DNA of 33,622 bases from Gnetum montanum (taxonomy: Eukaryota; Streptophyta; Gnetopsida; Gnetales; Gnetaceae), in assembly GCA_015680685.1 (NCBI GenBank), contig MNCI01009517.1, positions 167,935-201,556 of the forward strand. The letters run 5' to 3'. The notes beneath the pieces were generated by a model, which ran no database searches, was not told the origin of the DNA, and saw only the letters and a program-made list of their open reading frames with translations. Shown here in pieces: positions 22,216-32,295 of the stretch; within the stretch, counting starts at the first letter, position 1; each line of letters starts with the position of its first letter. Both the position numbers and the translations under genes were made by a program.

Positions 22216-24103
22216 CATATGGGGCCCTCAATTCTTTTTACGTTTTTGTTTTACACATTTTTTTTTACACGTTTTTCTTTTACAATGTTTTTGTCTTAAA
22301 CATTTTTTCTTTACAAATTTCTTTAACTTTTCTAGTTTTTGTTTTACAACTTTCTTTAACTTTTCTTGTTTTTTGTTTTACAACATCATTATACTTTTCC
22401 ATTTTGTATGTGTGTGTGTGTGTCATCCACCTTGTAAGTTTGTCATCCAATAAGTGTTCGGAATGATGGTATGAACTATTTTCATGTTGATTGCTAATGT
22501 TTGGTTTTTACCTTTAAGTCATAATGTTGATACTAAGGTATGTTTCTTTTGATATGACAGGCGATGAGTTCACCTAATCCATTCATCCACCAATTTCTAT
22601 GGTCTCTCTCGGCTTGAAAATGTACAGTTCCCTTCTAATAAGAACTTTAACGAATCAGTGACTGGGCATTTCTCAACCTAAGGAAGGACTCAAGGATTGA
22701 AAAGGGTGTAACTTTAAGGGAACTTGATGCTTTTGTGTTGGCTGTTCTCTTGGGTGCTTGGATGTTTTCTTTTGGAGTTTTCTTGCCGTTTCGATGTTAC
22801 CCCAACTATCATAAGTTGAGATAATAAAAATAAAAAGTCTTTGCATGGTGTGGTTCTCATGCATAAAAACACAAAAGAAAAACACACTAAGTGAGAATAC
22901 AAATCACACCCCTTAAACGAAATAAACTTGGGCTACAAGCATTGGTTATGGAACCAAAATTGTTCCCTCTAACTAAGGCCCTTCTCGCTTCCCATTCTCT
23001 CCTTTGTTTTGTCGGAATGGTGGTGACTCTTGGGGAAGGCATCCTTGTTATCTAAGTGGATGGTTTAGCTGAATGCATTGATGTGAAGTCACTGGATGTG
23101 GTTGGTTTGACGCCAGACTTGGAATGGACTTTTCTAAGTTACATTAATCATGAAACACACAAGAGACTGTACACCGCCTTGTTATCATTAGTGTATATTT
23201 TGGTAGATACATTTTTTTCTTTTTGGTAAATTCTTGTGGTTGAGACTTTAACCCTTGTTCCAAATAACATTCCCAGAGCCTACGAACTCTTTGAATGTGG
23301 GTTTGTCAGGGCATTAAGGGCATGAGCCTGCTTTGGGGAGGATCCACTGACATTCCTATTTGGGGCATTAGTTAAATTCTTTCCCTTAACATTTTGCAAT
23401 TAATTTTATTTTTTTCATTTCCATCTTGACATTCATTTCATCGATGCCATCATTATCCCTTTTTATCTATCTTTCTTACCCCTTTTTTTTCTCCATTCTA
23501 ATGCTACCGGAGGTTCGCGATTAGTCATGGGGGTACAAGGCCCGATTTTTTCAATTTTCTCTTAGCCCCGAATTTTTTCAATTCTTTCCTAACCCCTACA
23601 CCTTCGGTAGTCATCATTAATATATCTCTAGACCCATAATCATCCATAGCAGAACCCAGCCAATGGACTTATACCGAAGCAAGGTATTACCCACATTGAA
23701 ATTCATCTACCCTTGCTAATACCAGACTATGTTGTGTGTGCAGATGGCAATCATACAACAATAGACTGGATCTAGAAGGAACATTTGGAATGGAGCAGTG
23801 CTGAAAGCAGCTATGCAATGACCAAGATCGATGACGCGCTTATGGATGGACAACGAAAGGCGTAATCTTGGCGTTGGCAGTAGCAAGACTTCTTCTCTCC
23901 TCTTCTCTCTTCTTTTTTCTCTCAGCTATTAAATGAGGCCTAATGTCAATGTAATAAGGTGTTCACCATTGTTGTCATGAACACTAGTTGTTGAGTCTTG
24001 TAATGATGATCCGTTCACATGTCATCCCATTAATTCCATTCCCCTTAATAATCCCATACCTTTCCGATATTATTGTAAGGAACTCGAGGAAGAGTTTTCA
24101 TTC
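22216..24103 (+). other. Long 3' untranslated region of element A
   Basis: No coding frame is supported in 1.9 kb. It starts with a pyrimidine-rich, imperfectly repetitive tract (22230-22400, TTTTACA(A/C)NTTTTT motifs) and a GT microsatellite at 22407-22422. The word AGTCATGGGGG occurs at 22185, 23523 and 24104; only the last copy abuts the LTR, so the others may be decoy or ancestral polypurine tracts. A long non-coding stretch between integrase and 3' LTR is usual for Tat-like elements. Confidence 0.6.
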
Positions 24104-24116
24104 AGTCATGGGGGTA
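24104..24116 (+). promoter_or_regulatory. Polypurine tract of element A
   Basis: AGTCATGGGGG, then TA, lies directly before the LTR start TGATGAG at 24117. This is the expected site for the primer of plus-strand DNA synthesis. It is short and interrupted by pyrimidines, so it is called mainly on position. Confidence 0.6.
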
Positions 24117-25160
24117 TGATGAGACACGATTTGCATAGGCTACAATATCGCATCCCATGCGATATCACATACGCGATATCGTGTCATCCCCTACGATATC
24201 GCATACGCGATATCGCGGTGCACCATCATATCTATAACTAAGAGGCGGCTCTCCCTTATTTTCTCATCCTAATTTAGAAGTAGGGAAACTCTGGCAATTT
24301 GATCACTCCAGAGATAGAATATTTTCCATGTTCCTGCAGTAGGAGTCCTAAAGTGAATGGATATTTATTCGAGCAACATTGTACCTGAACATAAGTTGTG
24401 TACGGCAATAAAGACAAACTTCCTAGATAAACCTTGCAGTGCATGGAATATGATTTTATTTATTGTTATTTATTGCTTTCTCTTAGTAATGTGGAATGAG
24501 TATGACTTTATTACGAGCATCTAAGGATGTGTATGGTTAGTCAAGGAATCTGCTGCTCATCGCAATGCGGTATAAGTATGACTTGATTACAAGCATCTAG
24601 TGTGACTACTTGGTAACCCAGTGGCGTATTTAGGATCTGCACTTGGTAATCCTAGTGGTAGTCATGCACAAAGATGTGTATGGTTAGTCAAGGAATCGGT
24701 TGCTCATCGCACTTAGGCTAGATTAGATTCTCTCAACCCTTTCCTCCTAGTTAAGTGCCTCAGTACAACCACTTCAAGCATGTTCGTTACGCGTGGTGAT
24801 CCTAGCAACGATTAGTGTTTGGTAGCCGCGGTTGCATCGATTCAGGGTGTGTACAGTAAGTGGGAACGGATGCCGATGCTAGGTAATTTAGACTTAGTCA
24901 TTAGTTAGAACTAGTAATTAGTTTCTCAACCCTCAACTCAATAGCATAGGAGAAAAACATAAAAGACCATAAAAATCATATACCTCAGACTTACTTAACC
25001 ATACACCATGACAACCACAAGTAAGTCTAGGAAGACAATGAATGATTAACCCCAAGTGTTCCATGGGACGTGTAGGCACTTAGTTTGCAGAGTTCAACTA
25101 GATCGCACGTGCTATGCTCGTTTCGTATGGTTGAGTGTAGGGGTACCTTGCCACTCATCA
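24117..25160 (+). mobile_element. 3' LTR of element A (1044 bp)
   Basis: It starts TGATGAG and ends CTCATCA, a perfect 7-bp terminal inverted repeat with the canonical TG...CA. A polypurine tract precedes it, and sequence of a different element (C) starts at the next base. A possible TATA box (CTATAACTAAG) is near 24232. Inside is a duplicated block: GATGTGTATGGTTAGTCAAG occurs near 24526 and 24673, and (G/A)AGTATGACTT(T/G)ATTAC near 24497 and 24573. The matching 5' LTR is not in the window. Confidence 0.7.
24144..24216. repeat. GATATC palindrome cluster in the LTR U3
   Basis: GATATC occurs at 24161, 24175, 24195 and 24209 (spacings 14, 20, 14), mostly as (A/G)CGATATCG(C/T), preceded by AATATCGC at 24144. 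The array is two 34-bp units, each holding a pair of self-complementary sites. It lies within 100 bp of the LTR start and just upstream of the putative TATA box. CpG density is high for this AT-rich region. Confidence 0.8.
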
Positions 25161-25577
25161 ATCTTCCTCTCTGCGATGGTGCACAAAGGTAGCAAACGAT
25201 GGCAGGCTTTAAGAACTACAGTTGCTACCCTATGTGGATTGTAGTGGGCATTCTCTCTCTCTCTTTCTCTCTCTCTCCCTCTCTCGTGGCGATCGTAGCC
25301 TTCCTGCCCAGCAGTGGATACCATCAGTAGTCATGAACCAGCAACATCAGCGGGATCAGGGAAAATTCAGTTCTTTTAATTACTTATTGTATTGAAGAAA
25401 ATTATTTAATCTAAATTCTAGATTTCTTTCTAGCTTATTTGTAAAAGGCCACGTAGCCCTCTCCAACTGAGACTATTCCTGGGTTTCCGTACCCATATGG
25501 GAGGCACCCTAGGCAATAGTCTCCTAAAACGAGTTTTCTTTCTTGGTGTTGGTGTGACCAAAATTTATGCATCAACA
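25161..25577 (+). mobile_element. 5' LTR of element C, 3' portion only
   Basis: It aligns with 30878-31295 without large gaps, including the CT-rich microsatellite (about 25251-25282) and the shared AAAAGGCCACGTAGCCCTCT. It ends CATCAACA, complementary to the TGTTGATG that opens the 3' LTR. The first two thirds (U3, TATA box) are missing because the LTR of element A ends at 25160. This side therefore has no promoter. Confidence 0.85.
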
Positions 25578-25583
25578 CCTTTT

Positions 25584-25600
25584 TGGCGCTAGAAGGAGGG
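25584..25600 (+). promoter_or_regulatory. Primer-binding site of element C
   Basis: TGGCGCTAGAAGGAGGG begins 7 bases after the LTR end. TGG matches the complement of a tRNA CCA end, and position and start are as expected for a plant LTR element. I cannot say which tRNA it pairs with. Confidence 0.6.
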
Positions 25601-26265
25601 CCTTTCCCCAACCTTTTGTTTATCATCTTTTCTTGTCGTTTCTCTAACCTTTATTATCCCATTTTCTGAAATCTTTATTTTCTGTCATTTTCCAGTTCCT
25701 ATTTTTATATTTCAAAAATTTCATTTTCCTTGTTTCAAACTTGTTTTATTTAAAACTTCTGTTTTCAGCCATTTCCTTGAAAAATCTTTTTAAAGAATTT
25801 TCGAGCACTTTATTTCTTGTTCTCAAATGTTCGTTTCTTGAAAACTTTCGAGTCTTGTCACCCATTTTCTTTAATCTTTTTCTTATTATTTTTTTTAAAA
25901 TCCTTGTTTCCAATCCCATTTTTGAATCTGTGTTTTGGCGGTCCTTACCTTAGTCCTAGGTTAAGTAAGGTGGTTTTATTTGATTATGCAATTTTAAATT
26001 TATCTTGCATTTTACTTCTTTCCTTTTTAATTTTATAAGTATTGCAATTTTATACATTTGTTTTTCTTTCCAAAAAAATATATTTTATTTCAATATTTTC
26101 TTTTTATGCAATTTCATAGTTTCATTCTAACAATAATATTTTATAGTTCTTTTTATGAGTAAACTCTCCTTTGCTTCTAACCAACCAATCACTCGTCTCT
26201 TCGCATTAAGGAAACAATGAGCCTCACATTTCCAAAGTTTTTTTCCTAGCAGAGCTCGAACTAGG
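25601..26265 (+). other. Leader of element C, pyrimidine-rich
   Basis: This is a very T-rich untranslated leader between the primer-binding site and the gag ATG at 26266. ORFs inside are low-complexity Phe/Leu runs and are not believed to be coding. Confidence 0.6.
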
Positions 26266-29013
26266 ATGGCAGCCAATCAAACCCCAGCTCCCTTGGTCAG
26301 TAGCCCCTTTAACTTTACTAACTATCATGATATCCCAAAATCACTTCAAAATATAAATTTGTTTTTCGATCCCAGAACACCTATTAGTGATGCCCACCAA
26401 CATATACAATGTTTTGAAACCTTACTAGGCATCCACAACATTGTCCAAAATGATGTGGCATGTAGGGTATTTGTGACAGCTTTCAAAACCAAAGCAACCC
26501 AATGATTTTTGATGCTCCCTAATGCCTCCATTAACTCATGGCAAGAGTTCAAAAATAATTTTTTGACTCAATTTGACAAATTCACATGCCCTACCATAGC
26601 ATTTAGCAACTTCACCAGCTTAAGAAAGCTACCTGGGGAGAATGTTAGGAATTATAACCTTAGATTCCTTCACCAGTTGGCCTATGTGCCAAGTGAGATG
26701 TGTCCACAACCCGATGGCATCCTCAACTTTTACCTCTCTACCATTGACCCATTATTTGCCTATGCCATCAAATTGGATCCCAACATAATAGAAATACAAG
26801 GGGCAATGGCTAAAGCTATGGAGCTAGAACAAATTACCCTTATGAACAACATTCAAACCCATTTTGGAATGATGAGCGTTAGCAACCCTATGCAACATAG
26901 TCATGTATCTCTACCAACTTTTCCAATGACCAACACTATGTTCCAAACTCCTGTTCCCCTTCAAATGACTCAACCTACAAAGAGCTATTTTCAAGGTCCC
27001 ACATTTTCTCCATTCCTACCATCTAACACTAGTTTGAATGAGGATCAATCAAAGGCCTCAATTCAATCCATCATAAACCCAAATGAAATACATAATCCTA
27101 CTGAACCCCCAACTCAAACTCAAGATCAAATAATCCAAATATTAACTTTACTTCAAAAACTTTCCAATGAAGTAGTTGAACTAATGCGAAACAACAACAA
27201 GGGTCCTATACAAGCTGAAAAGCCTAGTTCATCGATCAATGACAATTATTGTTGCTTCCATAACACTAGGCAACATTTTGACAAGACTTGTTCCCAATTT
27301 TTAGCATCATATGGTGACAACACCCAAGGTCAAAAAAATGGGAAACCTCCTATTATGGTCCTTAATAAACCTCATCAAACAAAAAACGAAGAAGTTTCCT
27401 CATTGGAGCAAGTTATGGTAATCAACCCCAACCCACCTAATGCTTGCTACCATAGATTTAAAGACATCATGAACAACACACAACAACAAACTAGGAATGA
27501 CCCTTACACTCCTCCAAACAGAAGAGCTCCTAGTCAAAGTAACACAAATACTCAAACTGAGTCATCCCAAACAAACACTCCACAACAATCCAACCCACTT
27601 TTTATACTTAGAAGAACCCCACCTCAACAAGAAGCTAAAGATAAATACAAAAATTATGATCTAGTTGATGATTTGAAGAAAACCAAAGCTAACATCTCAA
27701 TGTATGACCTTTTACAATTTAACGGAATGAAAAAGGCAGTTCAAGAGATAGTTCATAGACTTGAAACTAGAAAAGAGACAACCCCAACCCCTGAATGGCA
27801 AGTTCACTTCTCAGAAAGTCCTAACACATCATCAGTACAAAATGTAAACAATTCCATGATGAGCAAGAAAGAGAAACCTCCTTTCCTAACAACTCTAATT
27901 ATTTTAGGAAAGAATGTTCACAATTTTTTGATGGATTCTGGAGCAACTGTTAGTGTCATGCCACTTGAGGTATGTAAGTCTTTAGGAGCACAAATGATAC
28001 CACAAACAAAAAGTTTGATTCAACTTGATGGGTCCAACATACCTATAGTAGGGTCATTAAAAGGAGTGAAAGTGCAACTTAAACAATACCCTACGTTCAC
28101 ATGTTACATAGTTATCCTAGTAGTTGACATGTCACCTACCTATGGTGTGATCCTATCTAGGACTTTTGGAGCCAAGTTTGGGGGCTTCTTTAGGTCAAAT
28201 TTCTTAGAGTTATTAATCCCTATCAGAGAAAAATCTGAATACATGACTATACCTCAAGAACCCTTCTGCAAACAAGTAGTTACAACCTTGGATCAACAAA
28301 AGCAATCTTTGGAAGATCAAAACGCTAATCTTTATGTTGGGGTTATTAAGGTTGAGCGTAGTGAACATGTTGAAAATGACTATGTGAGTGGAATTACAAA
28401 AATAAATCCTGTCTCTCATGCATATTCCACCCAATCCTATTAAAGTTCTAGAGAAGGTAAAGAAAGCTATGGATACACCTTGCCTTATCAACAAAACGAT
28501 GGATGTCATCTAAGTGATCCACCACCTTTAGGGGAAGATAAAGATGTAAGTAAAACCCTACCTTTTCAAACAATTCAAGGAATGCTAAATTTTAATGACA
28601 CATCCATGGAACATGCTCCTAGAAAGGCTATATTTGATGACCCCCCAAGACCTAGACCTACCATTGAAACTTATATCAAAGAAAAACTTGATAGAAAATG
28701 AACGAGCAAGTTAAGATTAGGTCTTGATTCTCATAATCTTAAGCATCGACAATATCTTGATAGGAAGTACATTGGTGAAGACTTTAAGATAGGAGACCTA
28801 GTCTCAAAACAAGATAGAACATTTGACCAAGCAAATCTTCAAAATAAGTTCTCTCCTATGTGGTCAAGCCCATTTCGGATTAACGACATCATTGGCCCTA
28901 ATGTATATAAAATTGCTGATTTGCAAGGATGTAGATTACATAGAAATTTTAATACATTTCATTTGAAGGATTTCTACTCAGGTGCCCCACGTGGACATCT
29001 AATAGATTCTTAG
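26266..29013 (+). pseudogene. Gag-protease fused to integrase tail, element C
   Basis: One frame runs from ATG 26266 to TAG 29011 (about 915 residues) with three internal stops: TGA 26503, TAA 28441 and TGA 28699. Gag core: INLFFDPRTPISDAHQHIQC, then SINSWQEFKNNFLTQF and LRFLHQLAYVP. The first stop sits at the conserved Trp before FLML. A zinc-knuckle-like CCFHNTRQHFDKTC lies near 27250-27292. A Gln/Thr/Pro/Asn-rich linker follows. The protease at 27880-28240 has NFLMDSGATVSVMP with an intact D-S-G-A site and later VILSRTFGAKFGGF. From about 28760 the protein jumps to an integrase C-terminus (FKIGDLVSKQDRTFD, NKFSPMWSSPFRI, LHRNFNTFHLKDFY). RT, RNase H and the catalytic core are absent, and the junction keeps the frame. 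It is much less decayed than the other elements. Confidence 0.85.
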
Positions 29014-30180
29014 TTGCATGTTTTCTTCCTCTTCACCATGCATTTCATTTGTATATAGTTGCATTTGCATATAGTTGCATTTGCATATTTTCTTTGCACT
29101 TCCATCATTTCTTTCTTGGCATATTATTTTGATTTTTGCTTTGCATATGATTTTAGTAATCATTATGATCTTTTGAGTTACTAGGCGTTGGGTCATCAAA
29201 GCACCTTTGGAAAATAATGTGAGTATAATCCTTGTTATAATATTTCCTAGTACTATTACATAAAATCTCTTTCATACTATATATTTCAATGATGCTTTGA
29301 TTCTTCCCAGTCTTTTTCAAGGTTTTAGTTTCTATAGTTATGTTGGATTATAGAGTATGAGATTTGTGCTAACTTATCATGTAATCATCATGACCATATG
29401 AGTGTAGGATAGGTGATGTTGGAGAATGGTTGGCCATAATCACTAGGTGACCTTGGAAAACCCCATTTTCCCTCTCATAAGCCCTAGCCCTCATGTGTGA
29501 TGATCCATGGTTACCCTATGAACAACGGGGTGAAGTGTGTTCATTTCCACTTGAGAACCCTTAGCCACCCAGGAGACCTGCCATGATGCTATCAAATTGT
29601 AATTAAAAGCACATACACGAGGGTTGAACTACATCATGGGCAAAGTTTCCTCAAAAAGAAAAAAAAAAGAATGAGGACCGTGTTCACTGGCAGTGCAGCT
29701 AATCGGCCAGACTCGTGTTGGAATTCCTACCTTAAGAATGAAGTACACCATGGGAAAAGTTTCCTCAAAAAGAAAAAAAAAGTTGCAAGGAAAAATCTAA
29801 AAGTTGTGACTAGCCACAATCTAATATGAGCCTATCCTCATCATTAAGTTTAGTATGGGTCTTGTGCTCAAAGTAGTCCACATGCTATTGGCTTTTACTT
29901 TGTAAGAAGACTAGGAAAGAAATCATAATTATATTTTAATTATAATTATATGTAGTTAAGATAAATAAATTATATATTTAGAGTTTGATTAAATAAGATG
30001 GTGTGGTTTGGGTGGCCCACATTTAGTTCTCTTTTGATTATATGGTTATTTTAATTATGTTTAGGTTAATATAGTTTCCTTTGAAGTTTCCATTTTCTTG
30101 TTTTGTGATATTTGTAATTTCCTACCTATTGCATCATTTTAAAGTTTTTGTGGTTTTGTTCCTTGCACTGGCATGCAATT
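29014..30180 (+). other. 3' untranslated region of element C
   Basis: No coding frame is supported. TATAGTTGCATTTGCA is repeated in tandem near 29055-29088. A 33-bp A-rich block starting CATGGGCAAAGTTTCCTC at about 29634 recurs at about 29748 (CATGGGAAAAGTTTCCTC, then AAAAAGAAAAAAAA), 114-115 bp apart. The rest is AT-rich. Confidence 0.6.
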
Positions 30181-30198
30181 AAAAGTTTGGGGGCTAAG
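30181..30198 (+). promoter_or_regulatory. Polypurine tract of element C
   Basis: AAAAGTTTGGGGGCTAAG directly precedes the LTR start TGTTGATG at 30199. An AGTTTGGGGG-type tract is common just upstream of plant Ty3/gypsy 3' LTRs. Confidence 0.8.
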
Positions 30199-30316
30199 TG
30201 TTGATGTCAACACTCCCATGCTCTCATGGGGCTAGGATTATCAATGTCTCAATCTCTCTCTCTTAATAACCACAATAAAAATCATGCAAGTAGTGGGCGT
30301 TTAAACTATTAGGTGA

Positions 30317-30556
30317 CAATTATTAATAATGGTTGTTACAATTATTAATGGTGGCGGTTACAATTGTTGATGATGACGATTCCAATTATTAATAGTGGCG
30401 AAACCAATTATTAATGGTGGTAGTTACAATTGTTAATGATGACGATTCCAATTATTAATGGTGGTGGTTCCAATTATTAATGATAGTAGTTACAATTATT
30501 GATAGTGGTGGAACCAATTATTAATAATGGCGGTTACGGTCATTAATGGTAGACGT
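30317..30556. repeat. 22-bp minisatellite in LTR U3, about 11 copies
   Basis: Units of the form CAATTATTAATGGTGGCGGTTA start every 22 bp (30317, 30339, 30361, 30383, 30405, 30427 and so on to 30537), with substitutions but no indels. The last bases of the unit vary among GGTTA, GATTC, GGTTC and GGAAC/GAAAC, hinting at an older multi-unit pattern. It is located between the LTR start and the TATA box. Confidence 0.9.
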
Positions 30557-30624
30557 TTCAGAAGTTATGGACATAGTGGACACTTAAATTAGAGAACGTA
30601 GCCATCATTATGGAGGGCTGCAGC

Positions 30625-30631
30625 TATAAAA
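30625..30631 (+). promoter_or_regulatory. TATA box of element C 3' LTR
   Basis: TATAAAA in CAGCTATAAAATGGAGTC lies about 430 bp into the LTR, after the minisatellite. Transcription would start near 30655-30665, defining U3/R. This is the only surviving promoter of element C and faces out of the element. Confidence 0.65.
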
Positions 30632-31295
30632 TGGAGTCTAGAGGGGGGCTCTATAGGGGGAGGGGAGGTCCCAAAAACAGGCTCTGGCTATTAGTCTGAA
30701 GGGGGCAGCTTCCTCTCCACTAAGCAATCGTTTCCTTCTTTTCTTTTCTTTTTCACAGGCTTGTAGTTGATCTTCGAGGAGGGTCCAAGGCAGGAGCCAA
30801 TGGTTCAAAATCAGGATCCTTGCGGGTCTTCTCGGCGATGACAAGAGCTTGTCACGATGGTGCAGACATGGATGGATGATCTTCCTCTTTGTGATGGTGC
30901 ACAAAGATGGCAAACGACAGCAGGCTTTGAGAACTACAGTTGCTGACCTGTGTAGATTGCTATGGGCATTCTCTCTCTCTCTTTCTCTCTCTCTTCCTCT
31001 CTGGTGGTGATCGCAGCCTTCCTGCACAACAGTGGATACCATCGGTAGTCACAGACCAGCAACATCAACGAGATCAAGGAAAATTTAGTTCTTTTAATTA
31101 CTTATTGTATTGAAGACAATTATTTAATTTAAATTCAAGATTTCTTTCTAGCTTTTTTGTAAAAGGCCACGTAGCCCTCTCCAGCTGAGACTATTCCTGG
31201 ATTTCCATACCCATACAGGAGGCACCCTAGGCAATAGTCTCCTAAAATGAGTTTTCTTTCCCGATGTTGGTGTGACCAAAATTTATGCATCAATA

Positions 31296-31819
31296 CATCA
31301 AAGTGCCCTAAATATGCAAAATATGAAAAGAGAAGAAAAAAGAAAACAAAAAGGTCTTACTGAAGGGCTCACCAAAAAAGTATAATTTAGCATACAGGAA
31401 ACCATTGATAACCACCTTACGAATCTAATACTAGAGCATATGGGAAACAAATCACACAAATTTTTAAAAACATTGCTAAATCTAAAAACTACAAAAAAAA
31501 TTTAATCATTTAGAACAAGCATGCATCAAAAACAAAAGAATGCAGCTATACGTCTGATACCATATCATTTGAGTTCATGATCTTCCTCAGCCACCTAAAC
31601 ATACAAACCTTTCAAATTTAAGATAGCAGGATTTACCATTTCTAGAGAGGAATGGAATAACATGGTTGCAAAGTTGGACTCCATGGCATCTTCCATGGTT
31701 TAAGAAATGGTAAAAAAAAGGTTCAAACCATTCCAACCACTATAAAGTTGAAATATTCATTGTCAAATTTTGAAGCAGCTTAAGTTCAGACTAATGTGGA
31801 TACTCTACAATCAAAGTTG
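31296..31819. other. AT-rich spacer, possible 5' end of LINE
   Basis: No gene is assigned. Toward its end (from about 31600) the plus strand becomes rich in Lys/Leu/Val codons, compatible with the coiled-coil N-terminus of the LINE ORF1, but frames are too broken to call. Confidence 0.4.
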
Positions 31820-32295
31820 GATTAATTTAAATAAAAATAACAAGAAGCTTAGAAGTAGTTACTAAGAAAATGCATGAAGATGAAAAAAAAAACGTGATAA
31901 CATTTAGAATCCTTGAATTGTGGGAATTCATAGAGAATAGGATGAGGATCTTTTGCATGTCATGTTGAATTTCTCTATGAAACAAATGCACATTTCTTTT
32001 ACCTTGATGATTAGCACAAATAGACTTGGTCCTAAGGGAGAAAAACTTGGGTAGATTCTTTTTAAGTTTGTTGACTGACATGGAAGAGATAAGGTTTGGA
32101 ATAACAAAAGTATCTTGAAGGGGTAAAAGATTTGGCTCAATGAAGACTTGACCAGAGAAGAGTACACAAAAAGAATTAAGAATGAAAAAAGGTTAAACAA
32201 GCTCGTGCTAAAGGTAAAATTGCTTACTTCAACTATAAATATGTTGCAATCATCAAAGAAAGGGCAATCCCACAAAATAGGGATTTTTTCTATTA
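31820..32295 (+). pseudogene. LINE ORF1 remnant, L1-like C-terminal half
   Basis: Across frames the plus strand reads SLEVVTKKMHEDEKKNVITF (coil, then start of an RRM-like fold). Then come STNRLGPKGEKLG, ILFKFVD and DKVWNNKSILKG in one frame, followed by KIWLNEDLT and ARAKGKIAYFNYKYV. The order RLG ... (R)PI..KFV ... V..N...LKG ... I.(I)NEDLT ... AR..GK.A.. is that of L1-type (Transposase_22-like) ORF1 proteins, RNA-binding chaperones of LINE particles. Frameshifts occur near 31940 and 32195, and stops at 32052 (TAG), 32076 (TGA) and 32121 (TAA). It ends at a TAA (32293) overlapping the start of the endonuclease frame. Most known plant LINEs carry a CCHC-type ORF1 instead, so this call should be checked. 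Confidence 0.55.

Larger units (their letters stand above)
25161..31295 (+). mobile_element. LTR retrotransposon C, pol-deleted, 5' LTR interrupted
   Basis: Components in order: surviving 3' part of the 5' LTR (25161-25577), primer-binding site, leader (to 26265), gag-protease plus integrase tail (26266-29013), untranslated region, polypurine tract (30181-30198) and complete 3' LTR (30199-31295). RT, RNase H and the integrase core are absent, so it is non-autonomous. The two LTR copies differ at roughly 42 of 415 aligned positions by hand count (about 10 percent, mostly transitions), so the insertion is old. The right flank begins CATCAAAG. Confidence 0.85.
30199..31295 (+). mobile_element. 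3' LTR of element C (about 1097 bp)
   Basis: It opens TGTTGATG and ends CATCAATA, where the 5' copy has CATCAACA, so one C-to-T change has damaged the end. U3 carries a 22-bp minisatellite and a TATA box at 30625. R/U5 contains a T/C-rich stretch (CTTTCTTTTCTTTTC near 30732) and a CT microsatellite near 30967-30998. The final 415 bp match the partial 5' LTR. Confidence 0.85.

Noticed and set aside
22208-22453. 81-codon Phe-rich ORF
   Set aside because: Low-complexity translation of a pyrimidine-rich untranslated tract.
30638-31042. 134-codon minus-strand ORF, and its counterpart at 25112-25324
   Set aside because: Antisense to LTR R/U5; the shared RERERE stretch is the CT microsatellite read backwards.
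31827-32275. Minus-strand ORFs of 84 and 115 codons
   Set aside because: Antisense to the LINE ORF1 remnant, which has recognisable motifs on the plus strand.
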